Of a stretch of DNA of 64,000 nucleotides, positions 46,300-57,725 are shown one piece after another. Position 1 is the first letter of the stretch. Each line of letters opens with the position of its first letter. Made by a program: the position numbers and the translations under genes. This stretch comes from Dryocosmus kuriphilus (lineage: Eukaryota > Arthropoda > Insecta > Hymenoptera > Cynipidae), in contig CM076190.1 in NCBI GenBank assembly GCA_038277395.1, forward strand, positions 255,599,989 to 255,663,988. Direction: 5' to 3'. The notes under the pieces are model-generated. The model was not told the DNA's origin. It saw only the letters and a program-made list of their open reading frames with translations, and ran no database searches.

Positions 46300-47720
46300 G
46301 TCTGAAAGTTAATGCATTTATGTGTGAAGCAATTATCATATACAAGTATCTTAAATCTACAACACGTTTGTGTGAAAATTCAAACACTTTTGTTTATGTA
46401 ATTTCAAATAGATTTGTTTGAAATTTAATACATTTTTATATTAAATCTCACTAACTTTTTTGAGAACTCAAAAATTTTTGTGTATGAATTTTCAAACACA
46501 TTTTTTTGAAATTTCATACATTTCTATATTAAATCTCACTAACTTATGTGAAAATTCCAATACTTTTGTGTTTTCATTTTCAAACGCATTTGCTTGAAAC
46601 TTCATACATTTTATATTAAATCTCACTACTTTATTTGAAAATTCAAGCACTTTTGTGTATGAATTTTCAAACAAATTTGCTTCAAATTTCATACATTTTA
46701 TATTAAATTATAGCGAAGTGCTATATTTATATTTAAACTAGGCGCAGGCTATCAGCATATCAAAAAGCCTGATAGTTTCATCCCGGGTCCGCCACTGGAC
46801 TCATCAGTGTGGTAATGTGGACGGACCCTACCACAGAGTCACAGAGGCCCTGAGGAGTATGGGAACTGACCACCAATAAGTACAATCCGAGAACCCCGCG
46901 TACTTGCGGGAAAGACTCGACCGACTCGCGGTAGCCACCTACCGGTAGTAGTTCCCATGTAGGCGGAGCATACAAAATCTCACTAACTTATTTGAAATTT
47001 CAAACACAATTGTGTACGAATTTTCAAATATATTTCCTTGAATTTCCATACATTTTTATATTAAATGTGACTAATTTATATGAAAATTGAAGCACATGTA
47101 TTAAGCAAATATAATTTGTTTAAATAATTTAAAATTAATTGATTAAGACTAGAAAATATATTTCAAATGTTAAATTTGTATTGATGATAATTTATTATAG
47201 TCATAAATTTCTTGCATATTGAATTTAAATATATTTTATAAAGATTTGTATTAAATATCAAATTAATTATTGGACTTTTCTACCAGATGTTTATTGAGCT
47301 TATTTAAAGAATACTTATATTAAAATTTCAAAACAGTCTAATGTAATTCTCAGAAAATATCAAGTGCATTTTTCAAATAAATGTGTATAAAATTTTACCA
47401 TATTTTGTCTTAAATGTCATAAACAAGTAATTAAATAAAAAATAAAGTAAAAATCTATTAAATTTCAATTAAGCATGTTGGAAACGTTAAACACATTTAT
47501 AGGAATTCGGCTTAAGGTATATATGTGTGAAATTTTAATCATATTTGCTGCAGTTTTCAAACAGTCCTTCGTGAATTTCATGTACTTTTGCATGAAATTT
47601 ATTTCAGACATAAACAGTTTAAAACTATAAATCACAAATGCATTAATTTTATTTCAGATACGGCTGTTTTGAAATTTCAAAGAATTTTGTGTATGAAAGT
47701 GTTTGAAATTTCAAAACATT
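46300..47720. repeat. AT-rich tandem repeat of ~85-90 bp, interrupted by a GC-rich insert
   Basis: Units containing aaatctcactaacttat, gaattttcaaacacattt and gaaatttcatacattt recur near 46443, 46532, 46617 and 46975. The part beyond 47110 is looser AT-rich sequence. No genes seen. Confidence 0.75.
46723..46975 (-). other. GC-rich structured insert
   Basis: About 250 bases of much higher GC than the neighbours, breaking the ~85-bp tandem repeat. It can form strong hairpins: gggtccg with cggaccc (46784-46790 and 46821-46828), and cccgc with gcggg near 46896-46910. On the minus strand CTGATGA (46801-46807), GAAAC (46775-46779) and a 7-bp helix (46769-46775 with 46749-46755) resemble a hammerhead core, but stem I is absent. 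It may be a SINE-like or retroelement fragment. Confidence 0.5.
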
Positions 47721-47727
47721 TTTAACA

Positions 47728-48105
47728 GTGTAACCACGGGTCAAAAACTGCTGGCTAGCGAATGCGTCCTTTCTTCTTACGCCATAAAGAAATGTGCCAA
47801 AGCGCAATCCAATCCGATTAGTCCATCGAAAGTTATCGTGAGAATAGGCGCCGACCACGACGACGACAACGACGACAGACAGACACACACCATCATAAAG
47901 ACCGTTTTTGCGGATTCAGGAGGTCATGAAACGTGGAGAGTTGATGAAATCCGCAAAAGTCATTTTTCACATAAAACCAGTACCTTCTCATTGTGATGAG
48001 AATGTAAAAATTAAAAAATTCACGTTTTTGATATACTTTCTTCGACTGGCGGGCGTGAGAAACGTGATGAGAATGCGCCTGCGTGGCGGAGTGACTTTTC
48101 AATAA
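47728..48105 (+). repeat. Composite repeat, 'gtgccaaagcgcaatccaat' module, copy 1
   Basis: Module order: ccactggtcaaaaac-type start, aagtgtgccaaagcgcaatc, a gacgacgacaac tract, cggattcaggaggtcatgaa, and gtcatttttcacataaaac followed by gatgagaatg. Other copies are at 50165-50450, 55020-55312 and (truncated) 56510-56640, all in the same orientation and each preceded by inverted satellite monomers. Confidence 0.8.
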
Positions 48106-48239
48106 CTTTTAATAACTTTCTTATTAGCTTTATAATAATGTATTTTTTGATTAAAAAAACATTTTTATACGTTTCATGAATAAACTATGCGTTGGATCGA
48201 AAAACAGTTATAAGCAAATTTGTATATATTTTTAACTTG

Positions 48240-48625
48240 AACGATTCTGCCTGTTACAATTTTCTCGTATCTCGCATAGTTCTGCTAAAAAGTGGATTTG
48301 TTTGTATTTAATAACAGATTTCACGAATAACTCGAAAACTACGCTTCTGTTCAAAAATATTAAGGAGTACAAATTTCTAGATCTTTTGCAAGTGAACAAC
48401 TATGTTTATTATCATTTTTTTCGTACCTTGCATAGTTTGGCAGGAAAATTGAATTTTTAATTTTAAAGAACGTTTTTTCTCGATTAAAACAAAAACCGCG
48501 CGTTTTATCAAAAAAAAAAGTTTACAGAAAATTTGTAGATTTTTTTTGGGTGATCAATTTTACTCTCAACTGTTTTTTGTATCTTGCATAATTTAGACGG
48601 AAAATGTATTTCTTAATTTTGTGAA
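48240..48625. repeat. Inverted satellite monomers
   Basis: Reverse-oriented monomers with ttgcatagtttggcaggaaa and ctcgattaaaacaaaaaccg. Confidence 0.8.
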
Positions 48626-48639
48626 AACAGTTTTTGATG

Positions 48640-49060
48640 ATGATTTGATGGCAGCTTAGCTTGAGAAAGCGTTCTACGAGAATGAAAATTTTGTGCGTTT
48701 TTGCGTAGCTCTTACCATTTTCGAGATACCTCCAACTTTTGAAAATCCAAAAAAAGCAAAAATCTTGGAATTTTGACATTTTTTTAATGCTATCATTTAG
48801 ATCAGTCTGAGGAAGTCTTTTATTGTATAAACCCCAAAATTTTGTCCGTTTTTGCGTAGCTCTTACCGTTTTCGAGTTATCTGCAAAATTTTGAAGGAAT
48901 GCAAAAAAAATCAAAAAAATCTTGGAATTTTGAAATTTTTCTTAGCCTATCATTTATACCGGTGTGAAAAACTTCTCCCTTATCCTAATGTCTTTTGACA
49001 TATCTCTTACGGTTTTCGAGATATGAACTATTTTGGAAATTGGTAAATTCCATTACATAA
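48640..49060. repeat. Tandem repeat of ~160 bp, about 2.5 copies
   Basis: The motif gtttttgcgtagctcttacc with ttttcgagatat recurs near 48695 and 48850, with a diverged third copy near 48990. A 130-residue open frame on the minus strand (48522-48914) simply follows the repeat. Confidence 0.75.
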
Positions 49061-49074
49061 CCTTGAATGCATTT

Positions 49075-49500
49075 CTACTTGCTTATGGGTGAGAGAAGGG
49101 GTAAGGCTGGTGATTTCGTTTCTCCAGCTATTGCGTACTAAAATAAGCTTATCATGGACATGAACCACGTCAATTATCGAGGTATATAGTCTGGAACAGA
49201 ACCCTCCCTTATCGACTAACGTTAAATAACTTATTTCACACGTGACAGATTTCTACCTTACCGACTGACGGTAAATAACTGCCTTACCGACGGATGGTAA
49301 CAAACTGTCACAGATTCTTGCCTTACCGACTGATGATAACAAACTACCATGTTTCTAACGGATCCAGAAACCCTACCTTACCGACTGAGGGTAATACCGT
49401 CTGTCAATACTTAGCATGGACACGCACCACTGAGGGAGTAGTGGCGCCATCTGTCGGCGGCAGCACGAAGCTTGCCGTGGTGGCGTAGAACGTACACTGC
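49075..49500. other. GC-richer insert with short 'cttaccgactgacggtaa' repeats
   Basis: The motif accttaccgactgacggtaa, more or less diverged, occurs about five times between 49205 and 49400. The start includes gtctggaacagaaccctcc, related to the intronic motif at 20325 and 40387. No open frame worth noting. Confidence 0.5.
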
Positions 49501-50160
49501 TATACTACTTGTATTTTTTGATTAAAACAAAATTATTATACGTTTTAAGAACAAACTATGCGTTGGATCAAAAAAAATTTTAAGCAAGTTTGTAGGTCTT
49601 TTTAACGTGAACAATTTTTCTTGTTAATATTTTCTCGTATCTCGCATAGTTTTACTGAAAAGTGGAATTGTTCGTATTTAATCATAAGTTTCACGAATAA
49701 CTCAAAACCTACGCGTCTGTTCAAAAATATTAAAGAGAACAAATTTGTAGACCTTTTTAAGCTGAACAACTTTGCTTATTATCATTTTTTTCCTATCTTG
49801 CATAGTTCGGCGGGAAAATTAAATTTGTTGATTTTTAATAACGTTTTCTCGGTTAAAACAAAAACCGTGCATTTTATCAAGAAATGGTTAATACAAAATT
49901 TGTGTACCTTTTTGAGTGGAAAAACTTTTTTGTTATAATTGTTTCCGTATCTTGAATATTTTGACAAGAAGCCACAGTTTTTTATTTTTAATAACTTTTT
50001 CTCGATTAAACCAAAAACCGTGCATTTTATGAAAAAATGGTTGATCCAAATTTTTAGGTTTTTTTAAGATGAACAATTTCACTTTCCCTGTTTTTTATGT
50101 ATCTCTCATATTCTAGCCGAAAAATGGATTTTAGGATTTCGAGAAGACCGATTTTGATGG
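49501..50160. repeat. Inverted satellite monomers
   Basis: Three to four reverse-oriented monomers (cttgcatagttcggcgggaa, ctcggttaaaacaaaaaccg). Confidence 0.8.
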
Positions 50161-50164
50161 ATAA

Positions 50165-51010
50165 AAACATAACCATTGGTCAAAAACCGCTGGTTAATGA
50201 ACTCGTCCTTTCTCTTTATGCACTAAAGAAGTGTGCCAAAGCGCAATCCAATTCGGTTAGTACTTCGAAAGTTAGCTACAACGACGGCAACGACAACAAC
50301 AATGACGACAACGACGACATACAGACAGAAACCGTCATAAATACCTTTTCTTCCGATTCAGAGTGACACGAAACGTGGAGATTTGATGAAATCCGCGAAA
50401 GTAATTTTTCACATAAAACTAATTCCTTCTCAGTGAGATGAGAATGTAAAAATTCAAATTTCCCGCGAAACTATGCAAAATATGAGAAAAATGGTGATTA
50501 GCAAAGTTTTTTACCTCAATGGGTTGTACAAATTTGCCCTCTATCATTTTTTTGAACAAACACGTAGTTTTTGAGTTATTCGTGAATTATGTTATGAAAT
50601 GTAAAGAAAACTAATTTTCAGCAAAACTATGCAAGATATCAGAAAATATTAAGACGCAGAATTGTTTAGCTTGGAAAGGGCCACAAAGTTTATTTATAAG
50701 ACTCATCGCTTTACTTTTAAGAATCGAAATTCTGCATTGTGAAAATTTGGAAAATCACATGAAAACTTTACCAATCTACAATGTGTTTTAAAATGTGTTC
50801 ATGATGAGAACGTATTCTTTATGGTCGATAGAGCCTTAATAAAATAATTTCTTTTTTAATTTGTAATAAAAAATTCTAATTTATTAATCTCATTAAAAGT
50901 AGGTGTTTTGAAATTTTAAGACCCAAGTAACAATACCGACCAAGATGTGCAAAGAACTAAAACATCCGAGCCATGAGAATTTATCCGCGAAGCGGGAAGA
51001 TTTTTTCATT
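50165..51010 (+). repeat. Composite repeat, copy 2, followed by plus-oriented module
   Basis: Module with aagtgtgccaaagcgcaatc (50230) and a gacgacaacgacgac tract, then gatgagaatg; from 50445 the sequence continues into a plus-oriented monomer and the accgaccaagatgtgcaaag module ending near 51005. Confidence 0.75.
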
Positions 51011-52970
51011 TAAAAACCCACCTAAAATGTTTATTTTTATAAAATTGAAAGTAAAAGTGAATATGTAAGCATCTTAGTATTTAAAAAATAAAACAAAATT
51101 TGAAAATAAGTGAAGACAGCGAGAATCTCACAGCGCTGCGCTGCTTTGAATTTTCAAAATATGAATTTATTTCTAATATCATAATTTTGAATTTTCAAAA
51201 TTCGAGCTGAATACTCCATGACAAGCGTCATTGAAGCTTTTAAAAGAGTGATATTGAATTTTCAATACTTGTTGAATTTTGGGTTACAAAAGTTCATGAA
51301 AACGACACTTTTGTGTCTGCTAAAAAAAAACTTCCAATGCATTTTTCGGTAATTACATCAAAAAATTTCTAACGCTGTAGACAGAAATTTAAGTAGCTCA
51401 TTTTAATTCTATCATTCCAATTCTGTGTGTATATATATAGAGACCGGTATGTTGTATTCAGTTCAAATCTTTATTAAAATAAATGGCTTCATGGTTTTAT
51501 TACTTTGTTTTTGCTACTAAAACTCTCTAAACTTGAATTACAGAAAATTTTTCTAAATTATATAGTAATTGCGTCTTTTAATAATGAAATTGTATTATTT
51601 TTACATTTCAGTAATGGCCTACTAAAAATATCGCAAGTGTATTTTATTGAAGTCAATTAGTGATTTTTACTAATCTTTAGTGATTCCGTCTAAGAATCGA
51701 TTAGTGATCTACTCATGTGTATTTCTTCGATACAGGCAAAAGATGTGCTATTGTGTTTTATCGAATTTCGTAACTTTTCAGGAGAATTATATTTCATGTG
51801 ACTATAGTAATGAAAAACATATTAGTGTGTGTGTAAATAATACTTTTTTTCTCATTAACTTGCAATAACTTCTGAACACTTATTTTGGTATGACGGAGCT
51901 TTTTTGCAGGTTTCAAAATATATCCTTCCTACATATTGTTTCAATAAAGTTCAAAGTTGTAAACAGCCATGCTCTTGTATTAAACTGTTTTTCATTTGAC
52001 ACTAATTTTTCTATTTCGAGGCAATAACTTGTAAATATTTTGCTGGAGATAACCTTGTCTATTTTCAAGTTTCACAATATGGCCTCTTTATTGTTTCAAT
52101 AAAGCTGAGAATGCTACACAATCCTCATCTTCTATAATTCAAATTTTCTATTTTTCACGTTTTCCATTTCTCTACCCCTTTTTTAAATTAATATACAGCC
52201 CTAAATGAAATCATGTAATATTTAGTAAACTGTTAGTATTTTTCCACTATCGAGTTAGTAAATACGAAGAAAGAGGTGTAAAAAAAGACTACTTTTCATT
52301 AAAAAATTTTGAAACTTAAAAAAAGTGTTGTTTATGAGCATTTTCTTTTCTGATGAACTTTTTTCATATCGCTTATTACCAAATTGAAAATAATAAGATT
52401 TTAATTAATAAGAGCTTATTTCGTCGAAAAAATACTAAAACAAGTTTCAAAAAAAGTCCTATAAACAACTAAATTTATTCATAATATGTCATTTATTATT
52501 AAACATTGATCAAGAGGATCAAGCTGTAGAAAAACTTTTTCTCGGGAATATAAGTTATCATTAAAATCGTACCACTTTCAAACATTTCGTAAGAAGCAAA
52601 AGAAAAAACGAACGGTCAGAAATTTCTTTTTTTCATTTACAATTTTTTTTATTCAAAATAATCTTTCCAGCAGTGGTCCCGAATGTTGACGAAATTGTGG
52701 AAAAAAGAGTTGAAGGCTAAAAAGCGAGTAAAGTGATTTTCTTCAATAAAAAAATCATAACTTACACAATTTTCAATATTTTAAGCTAAAATTTTAGCCA
52801 GTTACTGTCAAGATGTAACGTTTTCAGAAAAGAATTATCTATTTGTGATAACTTCCAAAAAAGGTCTTTTGAAGGTCGAAATGAGGAAAATTCTGAAAAA
52901 TGAGTAAAACCTGTTTTGCAGTATTCATCGATTTATTATTCATATAAAAACATTTTATGTTTCTTGATTG
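51011..52970. other. AT-rich intergenic stretch, no gene recognised
   Basis: No open frame above 62 codons and no recognised repeat. A short tatatatatag sequence is at 51430-51440. It may be old transposon or host intergenic DNA. Confidence 0.5.
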
Positions 52971-53021
52971 ACGCAAAAAATCTTCGGGTCTATGAGACCC
53001 CAAAGTACCATCTAAGTGTTA
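52970..53021 (-). mobile_element. Possible piggyBac-like terminal end
   Basis: Read on the minus strand from TTAA (53018-53021): CACTTAGATGG, then ACTTTGGGGTCTCATAGACCC with a gggtctcatagaccc palindrome. piggyBac-type elements insert at TTAA and have a C-rich end followed by a subterminal inverted motif (family knowledge). No second end was found, so it is a solo end at best. Confidence 0.3.
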
Positions 53022-53099
53022 AGGATTTAATTAACTTTAGCACAAAGAAATGTATTATTTAAGCTATTTCCATTCAAGATATTTTTCCAGTATACAGAA

Positions 53100-54170
53100 A
53101 TTATATTAATCTTTATTTTCCTTTTTATGATTAAACGTGATTTTTCAAGCAAAGATGAATTTTGAACAAAATCCTTGAATCTCAGTTTCTAAATAATAGC
53201 TAAATTTTTAACTAAAAGTAATGCATTTTCGAACGAAAATGTAATATTACAATTTTTAATGAAAAATTAAAAAATTAAAAAAATTAAACAAAAATGGAAC
53301 AGATAGATGTCGATAAAAATATATTAATTTTTAACCAAAGCTAATCGAATAATCGATCAAAAAAAGAACTTTTAACCAAAATATTTGAAATTTTCTTTAA
53401 GAAAATTATGCTTTCAAGCAAGAAATGCATTTTACTTAAAGAAAGTTATATTTTCAACAAAAAAAATTGATATTCAACGCAATAGTTCAATTTTTAACCA
53501 AAAATAAAGAAGGATTAGATAACCAAATTTTTGACATTTTAACCAAAAAATCTGAATTATCAATCAAAAATAGTTTAATTATTGTAAATAAAAGAAAATG
53601 AACTTTAAATAAAAGAGCTGAATTTGCACCCAAGCAAGATGAATTTTAATCAAAAGAGCATGACTTTTCAACCAAAGAAGAATTTTTAATAAAATCGTTG
53701 AATTTAACTTTTTTTTTAAATAGTAAAATTTTCAAGTAAACAAGAAGAATTCTCTACCAAAAATGTCATACAAAAATTTTTATAAAAAGCAAAAAGAGTA
53801 AAAAATTTAACCAAAATTGTAAAAGATATACTTGGTAAGAAAATATTAATTTTGTACTGAAGATAATCGAATATTCATTTCAAAAAAACTTTAATCCAAA
53901 AGATCTTAATTCTTCATTAAAGAAATTACACTTTAAGAAAGATATACATTTTATTTTTAAAAAGTTATATTTTCAAAACAAAAAATTAATTCTCAAAGCA
54001 ATAGTTTAATTCTTAACCAAAAATAAAAAAGGATTATCAACAAAATATTTCAATTTTTAACCACCAAATTTGAATTATCAACAAACAATTTTTCACTTAT
54101 TATAAATCAAAGAAAAGTAACTTTCAATAAAACAGTTGGATCTGTCCCCAAGAAATATTAATTTTAATCC
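53100..54170. repeat. AT-rich repeats in inverse orientation
   Basis: Reverse complement of the ttcaactatttt family (aaccaaaaataaaaaagga, ttgaattatcaacaaa). Confidence 0.8.
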
Positions 54171-55312
54171 TCAGTACTCGTTACTTGTGTCTTAAAATTT
54201 TACAACACCTACTTTTAATTAGATTATTGAATTTGAATTTTTTATTAAAAATTAGAAAATAAATTATTTTACTTAAGACTCTATCGACCTTAAAGAATAC
54301 ATTCGCATCATGACAGCCGCGCTTCGCGCTCGAAAATTAATTTTCTTTAAAACACATTGTAGAATGGTAAAGTTTTTTTTGTGATTTTCCAAATTTTCAC
54401 GATGCAGGATTTCGATTCTTAAAAGTAAAACGATGAGTCTTATAAATAAATTTTGTAGCTCTTTCCAAGCTGAACAATTCTGCTTGTTAATATTTTCCCA
54501 TATCTTGCATAGTTTTGCTGAAAAGTGGTTTCCTTTATATTTCATCAAATATTTCACGATTAACTCAAAAACTGCGCGTCTGTTCAAAAAAATGATAGAG
54601 AGCAAATTTTTAGATCCTTTTAAGTTCAATAACTTTGTTTATTATCATTTTCCTCGTCTCTTGCATAGTTTGTCAGGAAATTTGAATTTTTCATTTTTAA
54701 TACCATCTTCTCGATTAAACCAAAAACCGTGCATTTTATCAAAAAATGGTTAACACAAAATTTGTAGACCGTCCTGAGCTGAAAAATTTTATTTCTTAAC
54801 ATTTTTTAGCATCTTGTATAATTTGTCAAGAAACCACAGTTTTTTTATTTTAATAATGTTTTCTTGATTAAAACAAAAACCGTGCATGCTATCGAAAAAT
54901 GGTTCAAACAAAATTTGTAGATTTTTTTAAACTGAATAATTTTACTTTATACCGTCTTTTTGTATCTTGCATAGTTTAGCCGGGAAATTGACCTTTGATT
55001 TTATATGAGCAGTTTTTGATGAATAAAAACATAACCACTGGTCAGAAAACGCTATTTAACGAGCTTGTCCTTACTTTTTACGCCTTAAGGAAGTGTGCAA
55101 AAGCGCAATCCAATCCAATTAATACTTCGAATGTAATCGTGGGAAAATTCTCCGACGACGACGACAACGACAACGACAACGACGACAGCGACAACGACAG
55201 ACAGACGGACACCGTGATAAAACATTTTTTTCGGATTCAGGAGGTCACGAAACGTCGAGATTTCGTGAAATCCGCGAATGTCATTTTTCACATAAAACTA
55301 ATACCTTTTCAT
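54171..55312. repeat. Composite repeat, inverted module, monomers and module copy 3
   Basis: Inverted composite module (54170-54500), three inverted satellite monomers (54500-55010), then the aaagcgcaatccaatccaat module (55020-55312) with a gacgacgacaacgac tract. Interrupted at 55312 by a foldback element. Confidence 0.8.
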
Positions 55313-55730
55313 GGGTGACGGACAACTTCGCACGTAGCAACTTTAAACGGGCCCAACTGTGCAAGTCGATGGCCGGACGGACAACTGTGCACGTCCATCT
55401 GTGCACGTCCAAGTCCACAGGAGCCCATCTGTGCGCGTCGAAATTTCGACGTGTACAGTTGGTCAAGTACCATCTGTGCATGTGCACAGTTGTCCAAGTA
55501 CCATCTGTGCACGTACACAATTGTCCACGTGACAACTATGCCCGTTGAAATTTTGACGTGCGCAGTTGTCCAAGTACCATCTGTGCACGCGGACAGTTAT
55601 CCAAGTGACAACTGTGCACGCGCACAGATAGTACATGCTCAGTTGACACGTGGACAGTTGTCCGCCTGGCCATCGACGTGCACAGCTGGGGACGTGTAAA
55701 GTTGCTACGTGCAAAGTTGTCCCCATCCCC
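55313..55730. mobile_element. 418-bp foldback MITE with 8-bp target duplication
   Basis: The ends are inverted repeats over about 33 bases (left gggtgacggacaacttcgca, right end reversed ggggatggggacaactttgca, both continuing cgtagcaacttta). Flanking cttttcat (55305-55312) and cttctcat (55731-55738) are an 8-bp target duplication with one mismatch; other copies of the host repeat have an uninterrupted ccttctcattgagatgag here. The interior repeats catctgtgcacgt five times and acaactgtgcacg twice, so almost the whole element can fold. 8-bp duplications suggest the hAT superfamily (inference). No coding capacity. Confidence 0.85.
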
Positions 55731-56640
55731 CTTCTCATTGAGATGAGAATGCAAGAGCTTTATTATCATGAGAAAGTGAACTTAATTGAAAAATAGTTAT
55801 ATTTTTTTTAAAATCTGCGGTTTGGCGGGCACATTCTCATCGCGCGCTTCGCGCGAAGTGTGAGCTCGCCTAGGGCGCGCGTTCTGATGATCATCACGCT
55901 TCACGCGCCGATATATTTAAGCATCACGCTTCGCGCTCGGATGTTTTTGGTCCTTGCACATCGTGCTCGGTATTCGTTAATTGGATCTTAAAATTTCAAA
56001 GCACCTTCTTTTAATAAGATTATTAAATTTGAATTTTTTTTTTAATTACAAAAGAAATTATTTTACTTAAGGCTCTATCGACGTTAAGGAATACATTCTC
56101 ATCATGAAACTCACGCTTCGCGATCGAAAATTAATTTTTTTAAACACATTGTAGATTGGTAAAGTTTTCTTGTGATATTCCAAATTTTCAGAAAGCAGGA
56201 ATTCGATTCCTAAAAGTAAAACGATGAGTCTTAAAGATAAATTTTGTAGCTCTTTTCAAGCAGAACAACTTTCTTCATTTGCATTTCTTCGTATCTCCAA
56301 TATTTTGGCAAGAAACCACAGTTTTTTATTTATTAATAACGTTTTCTCGATTAAAAGAAAAACCGTGTATTTTGTCGAAAAACGGTTATAACAAAATTTG
56401 TAGATTTTTTTGAGATGAACAATTTTGCTTTCTACAGTTTTTTTTTCTTGCACAGTTTTGCCGGAAAATTGATTTTCTGATTTTGTGAAAACCGTTTTTG
56501 ATGGATAAAACCATAACCACTTGTCAAAAGCCGCTAGTGAGCGAACTGATCCTTACCTTTTACCCCTAAAGAAGTGTGCCAAAGCGCAATCCAATCCGAT
56601 TTGTCCTTCGAAAGTTACTCGTATCGTGGATCTCTACAAC
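55731..56640. repeat. Composite repeat, inverted module, monomer and module copy 4
   Basis: GC-rich part at 55830-55960 (catcgcgcgcttcgcgcgaa, cgcttcacgcgcc), then an inverted monomer and a truncated copy of the aaagcgcaatccaatccgat module at 56580. Confidence 0.75.
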
Positions 56641-57725
56641 CAAAGATAATGGAATTATGAAACGAAAAAAATTAATTTTCAACAAATTTTCCACCCATGA
56701 AAGATACATTTTGGCCAAAAGGGATTACATTAAACGAAAATATGTGAATTCTCCACAGAAAATATCACATTAAAAAAAAAATTAGTTTCCAATCAAAAAT
56801 AGTTACATTCTCAGGAAGAAAGAGTTAACTTTTGTTGTATTAGTTTAATTTTGAACTGAAATTGGGAAATTATAACAACGGAATTTTCGAACAATTGTGA
56901 TGAGTTATCAACAAAATCGTTGAATTTTTAATCTCAAAGGAATGAATACTCAAAAAGAAAAATTTGATAGTGTAATTTTGAACTAAAAGTAAAAAAATTC
57001 TACCATGAACACGAAGGATAAAGTTTTAATAAATAAGATTCATTTTGAATCAAAATTGTTGATTTTCCAACAAGAAAGAAAATTTTAATTTAATAGTTTA
57101 ATTTTTAAGTGGAAACAATGAACTTTTGCAAAATAATTGAATTTGCAGTTTAAAAAGATGAATTCTCAAACAAACCAAAAATTATAGTTGACTGAAACAA
57201 AAAATATTATTTCTGAACCAAAGATATTTCAATTATTATAAATAAAAGAAAAGGGATTTTTAAAAAAGGTGAATTTACAACTTTTCCATAAAAAAAATGT
57301 TACAGCTAAAATGAAAACGAAGCTATCTGAAGATTTAATTTTAAAAAATTAAATTAGCAAAAAAAATGCGAAATTAACTTAAAAATAGTTATATTTTCAA
57401 AAAAAAATTTTCATCTAATTCTTTCAACTAATTTCAAATAATTTTTTACTATTAAAAGAACAATTTTTAACAGAATGGTAGATTATTTGACTAAAAGATA
57501 TGAATTCTCAAACAAGAAAATTAGCATTTTTCTTGAATAGTAGAAATTATTTTCAAGACAAATGTTTCAATTATGAACCGAAAAAAAGAAATTTTCAACA
57601 AAGCAGTTGAACGGGCATCCAAGAAAAATAAACCTTTAACAAAAAGAATGAAATTTTAACCAAAATATTTGAATTTTCCCTAAAAGTAGTTAGTTGAAAA
57701 ACTTAGAGGAAAGTTCTTTCTTCTT
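56641..57725. repeat. AT-rich repeats in inverse orientation
   Basis: Same family as 53100-54170. The orientation flips at about 57725, where the direct-orientation array begins. Confidence 0.75.

Noticed and set aside
47649..48102. Minus-strand open frames over the gacgac tract (Val/Arg-rich)
   Set aside because: They come from the trinucleotide-like tract and are not in a consistent frame between the four repeat copies.
48522..48914. 130-codon minus-strand frame
   Set aside because: Coextensive with a ~160-bp tandem repeat, low complexity and no homology signal.
55281..55769. Overlapping open frames of 68-91 codons on both strands at 55281-55769
   Set aside because: They all read through the foldback element; frames on both strands follow from its internal inverted GTGCAC repeats.
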